Shown here one piece after another: positions 9,816-19,400 of a stretch of DNA of 64,000 nucleotides. Below the pieces are notes generated by a model. It did not search any database. It was not told the DNA's origin and saw only the letters and a list, made by a program, of their open reading frames with translations. The DNA lies in the NCBI GenBank assembly GCA_937625935.1, contig OW569349.1, positions 186,001 through 250,000 on the forward strand, written 5' to 3'. The number at the start of each line of letters is the position of its first letter. Position 1 is the first letter of the stretch. This DNA is from Tetramitus jugosus (lineage: Eukaryota > Heterolobosea > Eutetramitea > Acrasida > Vahlkampfiidae). A program made the translations under genes and the position numbers.

Positions 9816-11589
9816 ATGCAAGGAATGAGTTCGTTACACCAACAAAAAAGTACCACCACTGCTCCACATCTACAATCCATAAAACAACATGTAGAGGATC
9901 ACTTGAATCAACACAATTATGAAACTGCTGTATTTTTAGCTGATAAGCTTTTGACCATGACAAAAAATATTTACAAGTCAACAAAATCGACTGAAGTGTT
10001 AGATTGTGTGTTCCTTCTTGCCAAATGCTTCTGGAAAAAGGGTGAGAGAAGAAGAGCTTGCTGGCTCATTCGTATGCAAGGCAATCCCAATGGACTTCGT
10101 GAACGATTCATGGCAGCCAAGTGCATGGAAGAAGTGGGTGATTGGAACGAATGTTTGAATATTTTGGGAGTGAGTGACGATGAATTTTCACAGTTTATTG
10201 TGTTGGCCAATCCTAGCACACCTGATTATCAAATGGTAGCAATCTGTTTTTTGTGTGTTGGTGGTGATTGTGTGTCTGTTTCTTTTGTTTTTAACACCAT
10301 TCTTACATTGTACTTGTTTTTGTTTGGCGATATAGCATGTGGCAAGCTTGTGTTTTATTCGTGCAAGGTGCCTCGAAGTGTTGGAAAAGAAACAACAAGC
10401 TGCATTCTGGTACAAGGAAACTTTGATGAAAGATCCATCGTTTGTTCAGGCTTATGACAAATTAATTGATGGCAACATGTTGACACATGAGGATGAGGAA
10501 CAACTATTGAAGGATATTCAATTCTCTGCATGTGACGAATGGCTACGTAACTTTTACGAGATCAAATTAGAAAAGTTTGAGAAGCAGCATCACAAACAAA
10601 AGGAAGAGAAAATTGCTCTGTTGACCAATGAATTCAATCTGATGAATAATGCAGATGTGATGACGCAGATTGCCCTGTTGCACTTCAATAAGCGAAATTA
10701 TCAGAAAGTGTACAATATCACGAATATGATCATGGAGCAGGACCCTTATCACCTACCTCTACTGCCGATTCATTTATTGACTCTGTTGTTTTTGAAGAAG
10801 AAGACTGAACTATTTTATCATGCTCACAAGCTGTCAGAGGATGGATCATTTGGAACTAAAACTGCAGCACTTGCAAACTTTGCATCAGCATGCTACTATT
10901 TTGCATGTGGTCAATGGGAACAAGCCAAAAAATTCTTTGCAAAGAGTAGTTCGTTGGACGGTAGGTTCTTGCCAGCTCTATTGGGCATTGGTCATTCCCT
11001 ATCGAATTCAAATGATACGGAATTGGCATTGGCGTGCTATCGATCAACCTCGAGGCACTTTCCCAACTCTCCTTTCCCTCTGTTGTATATGGCCATGGAG
11101 TACCTGAAGACAAATGAGCTGCACTTTGCTGAGCCTCTCGTGCTCAGTTCGCTCCAAAAGAAGAGTTGTGTAGAGGGCTGGAACGAATTCGGAGTCATTT
11201 TGCTCAAAAAGGGTGACATAGCCAAGAGTATCGACGTGTTTAATCAAGCAGTTCAAATGTGTCCTACTGGGGAATATGACAATGACATTGATGCATCTTA
11301 TGAATACATCATGTACAACTTGGCAACAGCGTACCGGAAAGCACGGAAATACAGGAATGCCTACGATTTGTACCTCCGGTGCATGAAGCTCAATGGTGAA
11401 GAACCTTCCATCTATGGCGCACTAGGTTTAACGTGTCATTTGAGTGGATCACTGCACGAGGCAATCGAATGGTATCACAAGGCCATGGCATGCACGAATG
11501 ATGGTATAGATAGCTTTGTAGCCACTATGCTGGCGAAATGTCTGAATCAACTCTCCGAGCAATCACTCGAATATGTTTTCGGTCATTGA
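9816..11589 (+). CDS. CDC16: Anaphase-promoting complex subunit 6 (CDC16), TPR protein
   Basis: Two exons, 9816-10235 and 10336-11589, with a 100-bp intron; 557 aa. The longer open frame starts at a TTG, so the first ATG in the A-rich leader is used. APC6/CDC16 is a TPR scaffold of the APC/C ubiquitin ligase that drives anaphase and mitotic exit. Matching blocks include FWYKETLMKDPSFVQAYD, HLLTLLFLKKKTELFYHAHK, the GHSLSNSNDTELALACYRS region, LLYMAMEYLKTNELHFAE, and YNLATAYRKARKYRNAYDLY. TPR helices run nearly end to end. The splice joins YQM to HVASLCFIRARCLEVL and keeps frame. Length is slightly below human (620), lacking the long acidic tail. Confidence 0.92.
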
Positions 11590-11983
11590 GGCTTCGCGTG
11601 GAAGCAGTGGGCAGCATCTTCACATCCCCTCGTCTGGTCATTTTCGGCTAATTGGCCGCTGTTTTTTAGCTAGCGGTGCAAAAATAGCTCGGACGGTTTT
11701 AGTCTCATCCCCTGTGCGTTGCCATCTTGATGAGATGCAGCAGCAACAGTCACACAAGAGCAGCTACAACAATAACAACCACATCAACAACAGCAATACC
11801 AGCAACCAAGGATTGATTGACTTCTGTCTTTTTTTGCATCCCAGATATCATACCTCATACCTGAGAGTGCATCACCCAACCTCATCCAATCTACTACCAT
11901 ACTCGTAGTTATCTGTATATAACCGTTCACACAAACTTCCTGTACATAGTTCACACATACACACACGTTGCACATAGAAGAAC
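11590..11983. other. Intergenic/leader region without a supported gene
   Basis: 394 bp between APC6 and the F-box gene. It holds CAG/CAA/AAC-rich stretches typical of 5' leaders here, and a weak CCGCT/AGCGG hairpin near 11660. Open frames are short and of low complexity. Confidence 0.5.
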
Positions 11984-13501
11984 ATGATTCCTGTTTCCAA
12001 CTTTTTCCAAAGCTTTGGTGTTTCCTCTCACTTCCATGACCCCTATCACAACTCTCCCTCATATGGCGGTTGCGATCACTGTTACTTTACCCGGAGCTTG
12101 TTTGGCAGACGACAGCAAAACAACAACAACAACAAAAGTTTGAAGGTCAACACTGGTTACAACAATACCAATAACAACAACATTAACAATACCCTCGTCC
12201 GAAAGAATAGTTTTTGCGCTTCGTGCGGCCATTCTCGCAACTCTGCTCTCACCATGCTCGGTGCCATGATGATGGATGTGGAAGGTGACAATGAATACTA
12301 TTATGAGGACGATGAATTGATGACCATTGATTATTTGAGTCTGTCAGAGGACGTTCAAGTGCTCATATTGACCTATCTGGACATTATTGACCTGTACAAG
12401 TTTTCACTCAGTTGCAAGCACGGTGCCTTCTTGGTTCTGAGCAATGAGACGGATGATTTTCTGTGGAAACAAGTCGCGAGTCGATTCAGTATCCAAGAGG
12501 GCGAAGAAGACGATAATTCTGGCTTTTTGGATCCCATGTCCTCCGTAGCTCCATCACCATCGACTCCTGTTGAGTCATCTTCTCTGCGTGCAAAGCTCTT
12601 TAACCTTTTCTCAACATATGTGAACATGAGTTCGATTACGAGTGGCGTTGCGAATTTTGCCATTGGAGGCGGCACAAACGAAGCAACAACAGCTGACACT
12701 AGCGATACCACGTCGAGTTCAGAAAACAGTGGCACGAGTGCAGGTGGCACAAGCAGAGTCAAACAAAGAAGAACATCTGTCATTGTCGAAAGAGACCAAT
12801 GCTTCCAAACCATGGTTGTATTGAAGACGTCAGAAGAGTTGTCCGGATTGGAGAATTTGTGGCGACGAAGAGTGAGACAAGGAGCAAGACTGTTCTGGGA
12901 TAGTAACTCTCGACCATCTGACAGTTCACTCACACTTGGCAACAATAACAAGACGGTGTCTGATAATAGGACATCGAAATGGGATACGATAAGAACCAAT
13001 TGTCCACTGAAGAAGGGAGTAGTCTACTCATGGGAGTACACTCTAGACTATCATGACAATTCTGATTTCAACTCGTATCGTGTGTTTGTTGGAGTAGAGA
13101 GATCAACATATGCTTTTGCAAGTGTAGGATTTGATAAGATTATTGGATTCAATAGTTATGGTGTAGGATACAATTTGGGAGAACAGTGCATCCATCGCAA
13201 TTACATTCATACGTTGACCAACAAGTCCATCTTGCATCAGGATCCAGATGGAAAGTTCAAAACAGGAGATGTCATTACGGTGAAGTTTGATCTCAAGAAT
13301 CTGAATGACAACCAGTGTGCTAGCATGGAGCTCTTCAAGAATGGCAGATGGTTTACCACAATCGACAATATCCCCACAGTGGACGAAATCAAGATGCCTA
13401 TTGTGTACTATCCTGCTATATCTATGATTGGAAAACAAACAGTTTCGATTCGAAGGGGCACCTCGTACAAAGAGTTACTCTATCCTCAATCCAAAAGTTA
13501 A
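11984..13501 (+). CDS. F-box and SPRY/B30.2 domain protein
   Basis: 505 aa from the ATG at 11984, uninterrupted. An F-box-like segment lies at about residues 118-165: LSEDVQVLILTYLDIIDLYK followed by SLSCK and FLWKQVASRF. A C-terminal SPRY/B30.2-type fold runs from about residue 320 to 495, with FRVFVGVE-like and GYNLGEQCIHRN strands and MELFKNGRWFTTI near the end. F-box proteins are usually the substrate receptors of SCF ubiquitin ligases, with SPRY as the substrate-binding module; that role is inferred. The middle is Ser/Thr-rich and the N-terminus Asn-rich with several CxxC-like cysteines (CGGCDHC, CASCGH). Confidence 0.8.
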   Translation: MIPVSNFFQSFGVSSHFHDPYHNSPSYGGCDHCYFTRSLFGRRQQNNNNNKSLKVNTGYNNTNNNNINNTLVRKNSFCASCGHSRNSALTMLGAMMMDVEGDNEYYYEDDELMTIDYLSLSEDVQVLILTYLDIIDLYKFSLSCKHGAFLVLSNETDDFLWKQVASRFSIQEGEEDDNSGFLDPMSSVAPSPSTPVESSSLRAKLFNLFSTYVNMSSITSGVANFAIGGGTNEATTADTSDTTSSSENSGTSAGGTSRVKQRRTSVIVERDQCFQTMVVLKTSEELSGLENLWRRRVRQGARLFWDSNSRPSDSSLTLGNNNKTVSDNRTSKWDTIRTNCPLKKGVVYSWEYTLDYHDNSDFNSYRVFVGVERSTYAFASVGFDKIIGFNSYGVGYNLGEQCIHRNYIHTLTNKSILHQDPDGKFKTGDVITVKFDLKNLNDNQCASMELFKNGRWFTTIDNIPTVDEIKMPIVYYPAISMIGKQTVSIRRGTSYKELLYPQSKS

Positions 13502-13529
13502 TAAACCAGATCAAAAGAAGTTAAAACTG

Positions 13530-13611
13530 TGCATGCGGTGAGATTTGAACTCACGCATCCGGAGATATCCGAACTTGAGTCGGACGCCTTAGACCACTCG
13601 GCCACGCATGC
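13530..13611 (-). tRNA. tRNA-Leu (anticodon CAA)
   Basis: On the minus strand the cloverleaf is complete. The 7-bp acceptor stem GCATGCG/CGCATGC is perfect. The D-arm reads TGGCCGAGTGGTCTAAGGCG. The anticodon stem TCCGA/TCGGA holds loop CTCAAGT, giving anticodon CAA. There is a class II long variable arm and a T-arm GTGAG-TTCAAAT-CTCAC. The discriminator base at 13530 is A, as expected for leucine. There is no intron, and a short T-run follows the 3' end as a Pol III terminator. It decodes UUG. Confidence 0.97.
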
Positions 13612-13650
13612 TGCATGTTTAATTGACCGACTATAATAATATTATTAAAT

Positions 13651-13783
13651 TATTCGGAGAAATCCCTAAACCCTTAGAGAGGCAAGCCTGCTCTCACGCA
13701 AAAGAAAAATAAAAGTTCCGCAACGTGGTGCGTGAGCACCATTTGTTGTATTAAAAAAAAAAAAAAAAAAATATTCGGAGAAA
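13651..13783 (+). mobile_element. Retroposed insert with poly(A) tail and 12-bp target-site duplication
   Basis: Direct repeats TATTCGGAGAAA at 13651-13662 and 13772-13783 flank a 109-bp insert that ends in 19 A residues (13753-13771). This is the signature of target-primed reverse transcription by a LINE-type machinery. The insert holds two hairpins: 13677-13695 (7 bp with one bulge), and 13726-13741 (TGGTGC/GCACCA around a GTGA tetraloop). It also has an AATAAA at 13708. It has no coding capacity, so it is a 5'-truncated LINE tail, a SINE, or a retrocopied small RNA or mRNA end. It lies 39 bp upstream of the tRNA-Leu 5' end. Confidence 0.8.
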
Positions 13784-14344
13784 ATCAACCAGTTTGACTG
13801 ACATGGTTTGGGGTTTCGAGCAGGTTATGGAGTTTCTTGTCCAAGTTGATCATTTGAACACATCAGTGATCGCTTGTGTGAAAATCGGTAGGTATTTGAA
13901 ATCAGTTTGAAAGGAGAACCCATAAGATAAAAATGTACGAATCCACAAAAAAATTTTCGTGGTTCGCCATAAAGAGAAAAGGATTTGTAGGAGAAGGGTT
14001 GTATTCACCAGATTATTTTTTCTCTTCCATCTCATTTGCATACAACAATTTAGCCCCAACAGAGCATCCCAATTACCAACAGATCAGCTCAAACCACTTT
14101 TTGCTACCAAACAAACTCCCTCTGCTTCAAAAAAAGCCCTGCCTCTCGCTTTCTCCTATCGCGAAGGAAACACCAAAAATTGTTGAAGATCTTCCCGACA
14201 ACATTCTGGAGTCGACCACCATTCAAGACCCACCAAGACAACGAATTCACGCGTTTGAAAAATAACAACAACACGACCATAATTGTGACGTCGATCATTC
14301 CTACCACCATACATACCCCACAACCGGTCCACCAGAACAACCAC
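13784..14344. other. Non-coding stretch upstream of low-complexity gene
   Basis: 561 bp. Contains a 36-codon ATG frame from 13802 and an overlapping 110-codon ATG frame from 13933; neither resembles a family. The 3' part grades into the A/C-rich leader of the gene at 14345. Most likely 5' UTR and promoter. Confidence 0.45.
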
Positions 14345-15490
14345 ATGAGCTTTACACAAAACAAACACGTGTTGCTCGTTTACTCTACCAACAATAACCA
14401 GCATAATAGCACGAGTGGTAGCAGTAACGATCGCCAAAGGTCTCCAACCACTCTATCCAACAACAAGGTGGACAATAGCTTACAAAAGCTTGCCCCTTCT
14501 CTTCACAGTCCAAAGTCCATTGTTCGTTTCAATCGACACCACCAACACCTTGTTTTCTCTTGTGGCGGCGGAAAAATTTCAAACCGCCAAAGACAAGGCA
14601 GCTCTTTGTCATCTACAGCGGCCCAAGCAACCACCACAAATAGCTGTATTAGAGTCAACCGATTCAACAGCAGCAACATTAGACAGAAAAAGTCAAGAAG
14701 GGCCTCTCCTAGCTCTGCTTCACACCAAGGAATACACAAGGAAAGAAAAAGTTTAGCCAAAAGCTCCAACACAAGAAGAAAAAACTGGAGCAGCACAGCT
14801 ACAACTACAAGCCATAGCAGACAACCACCAGCAGAGCAGCAAAACTTTATGGAAGAGAGTTGTCTCGTTCTGCTCTCTGAAATGAACATTGCGTCACCTG
14901 TAAAGACCATGACTGGCTACAATCATTGCTATCATGAATATGATGATGCCAATGATGACTGTGATCATCTTGTTGATGAAGCTAACAATCACCATCATCA
15001 CAGTGATACTGCCATGAATGAAGACTGTGCTTCTCCTTCCAGTCTCTCTTCAGCACCAGTGGCAGCTGGTTCTCTGACAAGCCAACTTCAGTTTTCATCA
15101 GTTGTGTTTGATCCGTTTGCAAGAGCTCATCATCACCATCATCATGTCTCATCAGCTTTGAGCTCGCCAGAGACAAACATGTGGGTTGCTCCCATGCACT
15201 CCAATTTGATCACATCTGACTTCTTGATGGATCAATACAATTGCAACTATCATTATCATCGTCCTTGTGTCGATGGTGGTGATATTGAGGAAGCAATTGA
15301 GTTTTTTGGTAGTGGAAGTATGTTTCCCATACTTTTGAGCCCCTCCAACACACCAACAACAACAGCAGAAGAAGAAGAAGAGGATTTGAATATGGAATCG
15401 TTGATACGGTCCTCATCTTTGAGTAGAAGTGCGACTTCAACTGAATCCTCTCATTTTTATCATTCTTCATCCTCTGCTGCCTTGGTGTGA
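14345..15490 (+). CDS. Low-complexity Asn/Ser/His-rich protein, unknown function
   Basis: 381 aa from the ATG at 14345; the frame is open upstream only to a TTG. No recognised domain. The protein is rich in Asn, Ser, Thr, Gln and His, with a basic middle (KSRRASPSSASHQGIHKERK) and an acidic, His-rich C-terminal half (HHHHHH near residue 260, EEEEEDLN near residue 340). Such composition fits an intrinsically disordered regulatory protein. The long ATG frame in the expected orientation and a leader typical of this genome favour coding, but no homology was recognised. Confidence 0.6.
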   Translation: MSFTQNKHVLLVYSTNNNQHNSTSGSSNDRQRSPTTLSNNKVDNSLQKLAPSLHSPKSIVRFNRHHQHLVFSCGGGKISNRQRQGSSLSSTAAQATTTNSCIRVNRFNSSNIRQKKSRRASPSSASHQGIHKERKSLAKSSNTRRKNWSSTATTTSHSRQPPAEQQNFMEESCLVLLSEMNIASPVKTMTGYNHCYHEYDDANDDCDHLVDEANNHHHHSDTAMNEDCASPSSLSSAPVAAGSLTSQLQFSSVVFDPFARAHHHHHHVSSALSSPETNMWVAPMHSNLITSDFLMDQYNCNYHYHRPCVDGGDIEEAIEFFGSGSMFPILLSPSNTPTTTAEEEEEDLNMESLIRSSSLSRSATSTESSHFYHSSSSAALV

Positions 15491-15934
15491 ATAATTGAGT
15501 GCATATAGTGTTGTTGTAGCACAAGCTTCTTCTTCCTTGTGAAGTCGCAGTGTACAACACTCACTCTAGGCATTCAGATCAATGTATATGCGGTAACAGT
15601 GCAGGCCTTTACACACCAAAGAGTCTTTTTTGGTGTTTTTCTTTTCCACGCTGTTGTTTGTTCCTCCTGAGGTAGTGATACCTACATCAAGCAGTTTTAC
15701 AATTGATGTAGTTGAACAAAGAACCAATATTGGTTTTGTTCTTTGAGAAATACAGCAATATGGAACTGAGAATCAAGCCGTCAACTGATGCTAATGGTTC
15801 GATTTATTGTTCACCAGTTTATGGCGACGATAAGAAATCATCCAGTTATTGGATCTATTCAATAAACTTCTAATTCGACAATGCAAGAATAGTAGTAAGA
15901 ATAAAAGCAAATTTATACAAGTCCATATCAACGA
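15491..15934. other. Convergent 3' region without a gene
   Basis: 444 bp between two convergent genes. The only notable content is a cluster of three hairpins at 15670-15745, listed separately, and AATAAA-like sequences. Confidence 0.5.
15670..15745. other. Cluster of three adjacent hairpins in 3' region
   Basis: Hairpin 1: AGGTA-GTGA-TACCT (15670-15683). Hairpin 2: TACATCAA/TTGATGTA around 12 nt (15683-15710). Hairpin 3: CAAAGAAC/GTTCTTTG (15717-15745), whose 5' arm overlaps a 14-bp perfect palindrome (AACCAATATTGGTT, 15722-15735). All arms pair perfectly. Could be a 3' UTR element or a small RNA; there is no family match. Confidence 0.4.
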
Positions 15935-16228
15935 TTACAAGTGTCTCCAGTTTTGTTGAGGATTTCTCTCAATGCCCCTCACTGCCCTTCTGACGAAGCC
16001 ACTTTCGGCAGGTAATTCCTCATCTCTATCGTCATGAGTTATCTGTTTTTCTTCTTTCTCATTGATTTGCACATCTTCTAACTTTGCTTGTTTGGAGTCA
16101 TCAGGTATGTCTGCAGGTAGAATACGATCTTGGGTCTTCTCTTTCTCCTTCGGCAGTTGTGCATCTGAACGTTCGACAGTTCTTTTGGTGTCCAAGTAAT
16201 CTCTAATCATATGAGTAATGTCTGGCAT
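15935..16228 (-). CDS. Small charged protein, unknown
   Basis: 97 aa from an ATG at 16228. No family recognised. The N-terminus MPDITHMIRDYLDTKRTVE could form a helix. The middle is Lys/Glu/Asp-rich (KEKEKTQDR, EEKQITHDDRDEE), followed by a basic end. It lies 189 bp downstream of the reductase fusion on the same strand. Composition looks more coding than neighbouring random frames, but it could be part of a larger spliced gene or spurious. Confidence 0.4.
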   Translation of the reverse strand: MPDITHMIRDYLDTKRTVERSDAQLPKEKEKTQDRILPADIPDDSKQAKLEDVQINEKEEKQITHDDRDEELPAESGFVRRAVRGIERNPQQNWRHL

Positions 16229-16417
16229 TGTTCGTGTTTTTGTGGTATGGTTGTATTTGTCTTTTTCTTTCAGTTTTTGAACTTGTGAAAAGATATTCCA
16301 TGTTCCAAGCCATTTCCAAACTGATATTTTGAGTTCTTGGATCTATTCAAAAATAAAATTTCAAGGAATACCGTAAATAAGTATTTACTTGTCTGGCAGT
16401 TGACTGCTTCCAATTGT

Positions 16418-19400
16418 TTACAAAACTTGTTGTTTCTTGAATGATCGAAGGAATTTGTGAAACAAGGCCTCCGAGTCAATTCTGGAGCAAGAAACATCAG
16501 ATCCATTGAGTCCCTCTAACAGATTGTGGCAACTCGTGACTTCTCTCGATTCAGGGAAATCCGAATAGTCGAACATTGACACGATGGGCAGTACTGAGTT
16601 CTCAGGATTTGTCACGGCAGTTTGCTTGACAAACGAAACCCATGCACCATAAGGCAACTGTTCAATCTCATAGCCATATGATTTCATATGTTGGGTCATC
16701 TGGTTGACAGATACTGAAGAGCCAATGGAATTCGTGTTAATCAAATGATAGGACTTGTGTTTTGTGAGAGCAGTGAAAAGCTTGTCTGCTGAAGTTGTTG
16801 TGATTGATACAATAGCTTGTGCAACAAAATCGACTGGAACCATATGTACAAGAGCATTGGATTCTGGAGCAACCTTCAACTGGACAACACCACAAATGTA
16901 TCTTGATATCCATTCTGTGATATTTGAATGACCGGTCTGCGAGTGACCACATATCAATGTTGGACGGAATATACTAATTGGTACTCTACGTTCGTTTCTG
17001 GCAATAGTCAAGATACCTTCTGCAATGTACTTTGACTGACTGTATCCTTGCAATTGTTGGAATGCTGATTCAGGAACGATGGACCTCAAGTCCATATCTT
17101 CTGTCACGTCGTGGTAGAATGGGACACTACCGAGTACTCCTATCGATGAAACAAAGTGCAGTGGTTTCAAATGACTACCTGTGGTGCACAACTTCAACAA
17201 TTCAACGACACTCAAAACGTTTGATTTCTTCAATTCCCAGTAAGATAGCACAAAGTTGACATGTGCTCCATTGTGGTAAACAGCATCGATCGTATCACAT
17301 AAATTAGACCAAGTGTTATCCGATAGACCTAACTTTGCTTGATTCAGATCGCCGCAATAGGCAACAATATTTTCACGCATCTTGGCAGAGAGTGGAGAGA
17401 CATCCATTGTTTCTAAATTTCGAATAATTCTATCATATGCCTCCTTGTCATTGTTCGCTCTCACGATACAGTGTACCTTTAAATCTTGGGAACAGTTGAG
17501 CAGTTCATGCAGGAGAGCTCCTCCCAGAAATCCGGTTGCACCAGTGAGCAGAACGTGGCGAATGGCGTCAGGGGACTTCATTGTGTTCAACAGATTATCT
17601 GGAGTAAATATTGAGTCATCAAGTGTGATTTCCTCTTCCAGGCTGATAGTTTTTGCTGAAGTAAAACAGTTTTTACCACCTGACTTGATCATTTCCAATA
17701 CTTCAGAGAGTGGAACATTTTGTAATAGATCCTTTGCCGATATTTTGATATCGAGTTGTTGTTCTATCAATACAGATAGTTTAGCTGCTGAAATAGAGTC
17801 TCCTCCAACTTCAGCAAAGCTAGCATCAGAGTCAATCGTGTGGCCAATGCCCAATACATTAGTAATGGTGGCAAGGAGATCACTCTCATGCGTTTTCTTC
17901 TCCAGATCATTATACAACTTATCCAATTGTTGCTTATAGACTTTGCTCAAGAATGGACGACAAGACTTTTCAGGTCCTGTGAGCTTTCCATTATCAACAG
18001 TGAATTTTTCCAGTTCGAAGATGAAGCCCTTTGGAATCTCATAGCTGGCAACCTTGGCTCTCTTTCCTATTGCTACAATATCTTGCATGATCATTCGATA
18101 AATCAATGTGCCTTCTTGGCACAGATCTTGAATGGCGCCCTGCAAATTGTTCTCCTTGGCTGCTTTCTCAATGACTTCAACATTTGGAACAATGACAGCC
18201 ACAAGGAACGTTTTCATAGAGTCACCTGAAATAAATATCTGATTAATAAACTCACTGGATAAATAGAAGTTTTCCAGAGGTTCTGGAGCCACGAATTCTC
18301 CTTGACTTAACTTGAAAATATTTTTCAATCGATCAATGATAGTGAGCTTGTTATTCTCACCTATCACTCCAATATCACCAGTATGATAGAAACCATCTTT
18401 GTCGATGAGTTCAGATGTTTTCTCCTCGTCTCTATAATAACCTGGAATAGCTGTAGGTGATTTGACAACGATTTCTCCACGAGGATAGGGCTTATCAGTT
18501 GAGTAGTATCCAAGTTCTGGTACATCAACGAGTTTGATATCAACACCCTCAAATTTTAGTTCTGCTCCTTTATCTTCTCCAACATCAATCCATGATATCG
18601 CTCCAAGTTCTGTACTCGCGTATCCATTGTAAACGCGACACTTGAAACACTTTCTTAAAAAGTCAATGACTTCTTGGCTAGTTGCAGCTCCTCCAGACGT
18701 CATTGCTTGCATTCTACCACCAAGGATGCCACTGAATTGCTTCATTAAATCGACTTCGTTGATCGATTTTTCTGATGTTTTGAGCAAAACGTTCATCTTT
18801 TGGTACTCAGAGTATAGAGAGTTGTACAATCGAGGAGTGGAACTCAATATAGTGGGTTGTAGAGCTCTAAAATCATCGAAAATTTGTGACATGTCACCCG
18901 AAAACATTCCAGTTCTTCCTCCGTTGATCATACCGTTTAGTACATTCAATCGATCTGACATGTGAGATAGTGGACTGAAGCTCAGATTTACAAGCGGATG
19001 AAAAGAGTACATTCCTCGAACCAGTTGATTGTTGAGATTGGAATCAGTGATGATAGCTCCCTTACTCCTGCCAGTCGATCCACTCGTGTAGACAATTGTG
19101 GCTAGGTCATTCGGCTGGATATCCGTGTTAATTGCGAGTCTATTTTCACTACCCGCTCCGATGCGCTCTACATCACTTAATGAAAACAACTGAATCTGAC
19201 ATTCGCGAGCCAAGGCAAACTTTTCGTTATCTTGTTGACTCGTAGTTAGGTCCTCGATCTGAATAATTACCTTTACAGTTGGGCAGAAGCAGGAATCAGC
19301 TTTTCTAGCCTCATTCGCCATACTGATACATTGCATTGTGTACTTGCTCTCACAAACAATTACATCGAGTTCTCCATTGTTAATAATGTGAGCCATATCA

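Noticed and set aside
9635..9880. Possible upstream exon for the pseudokinase ending in IHFVLDN
   Set aside because: Its ATG would lie inside the APC6 5' coding region on the other strand and the frame is hydrophobic low-quality sequence; kept only as a caveat on the start.
12373..12999. 208-codon frame antisense to the F-box gene
   Set aside because: Overlaps the F-box and Ser/Thr linker; no recognisable motif.
13802..14186. Possible spliced small gene starting MVWGFEQVMEF
   Set aside because: The only in-frame intron would be about 32 bp, much shorter than others here (62-125 bp).
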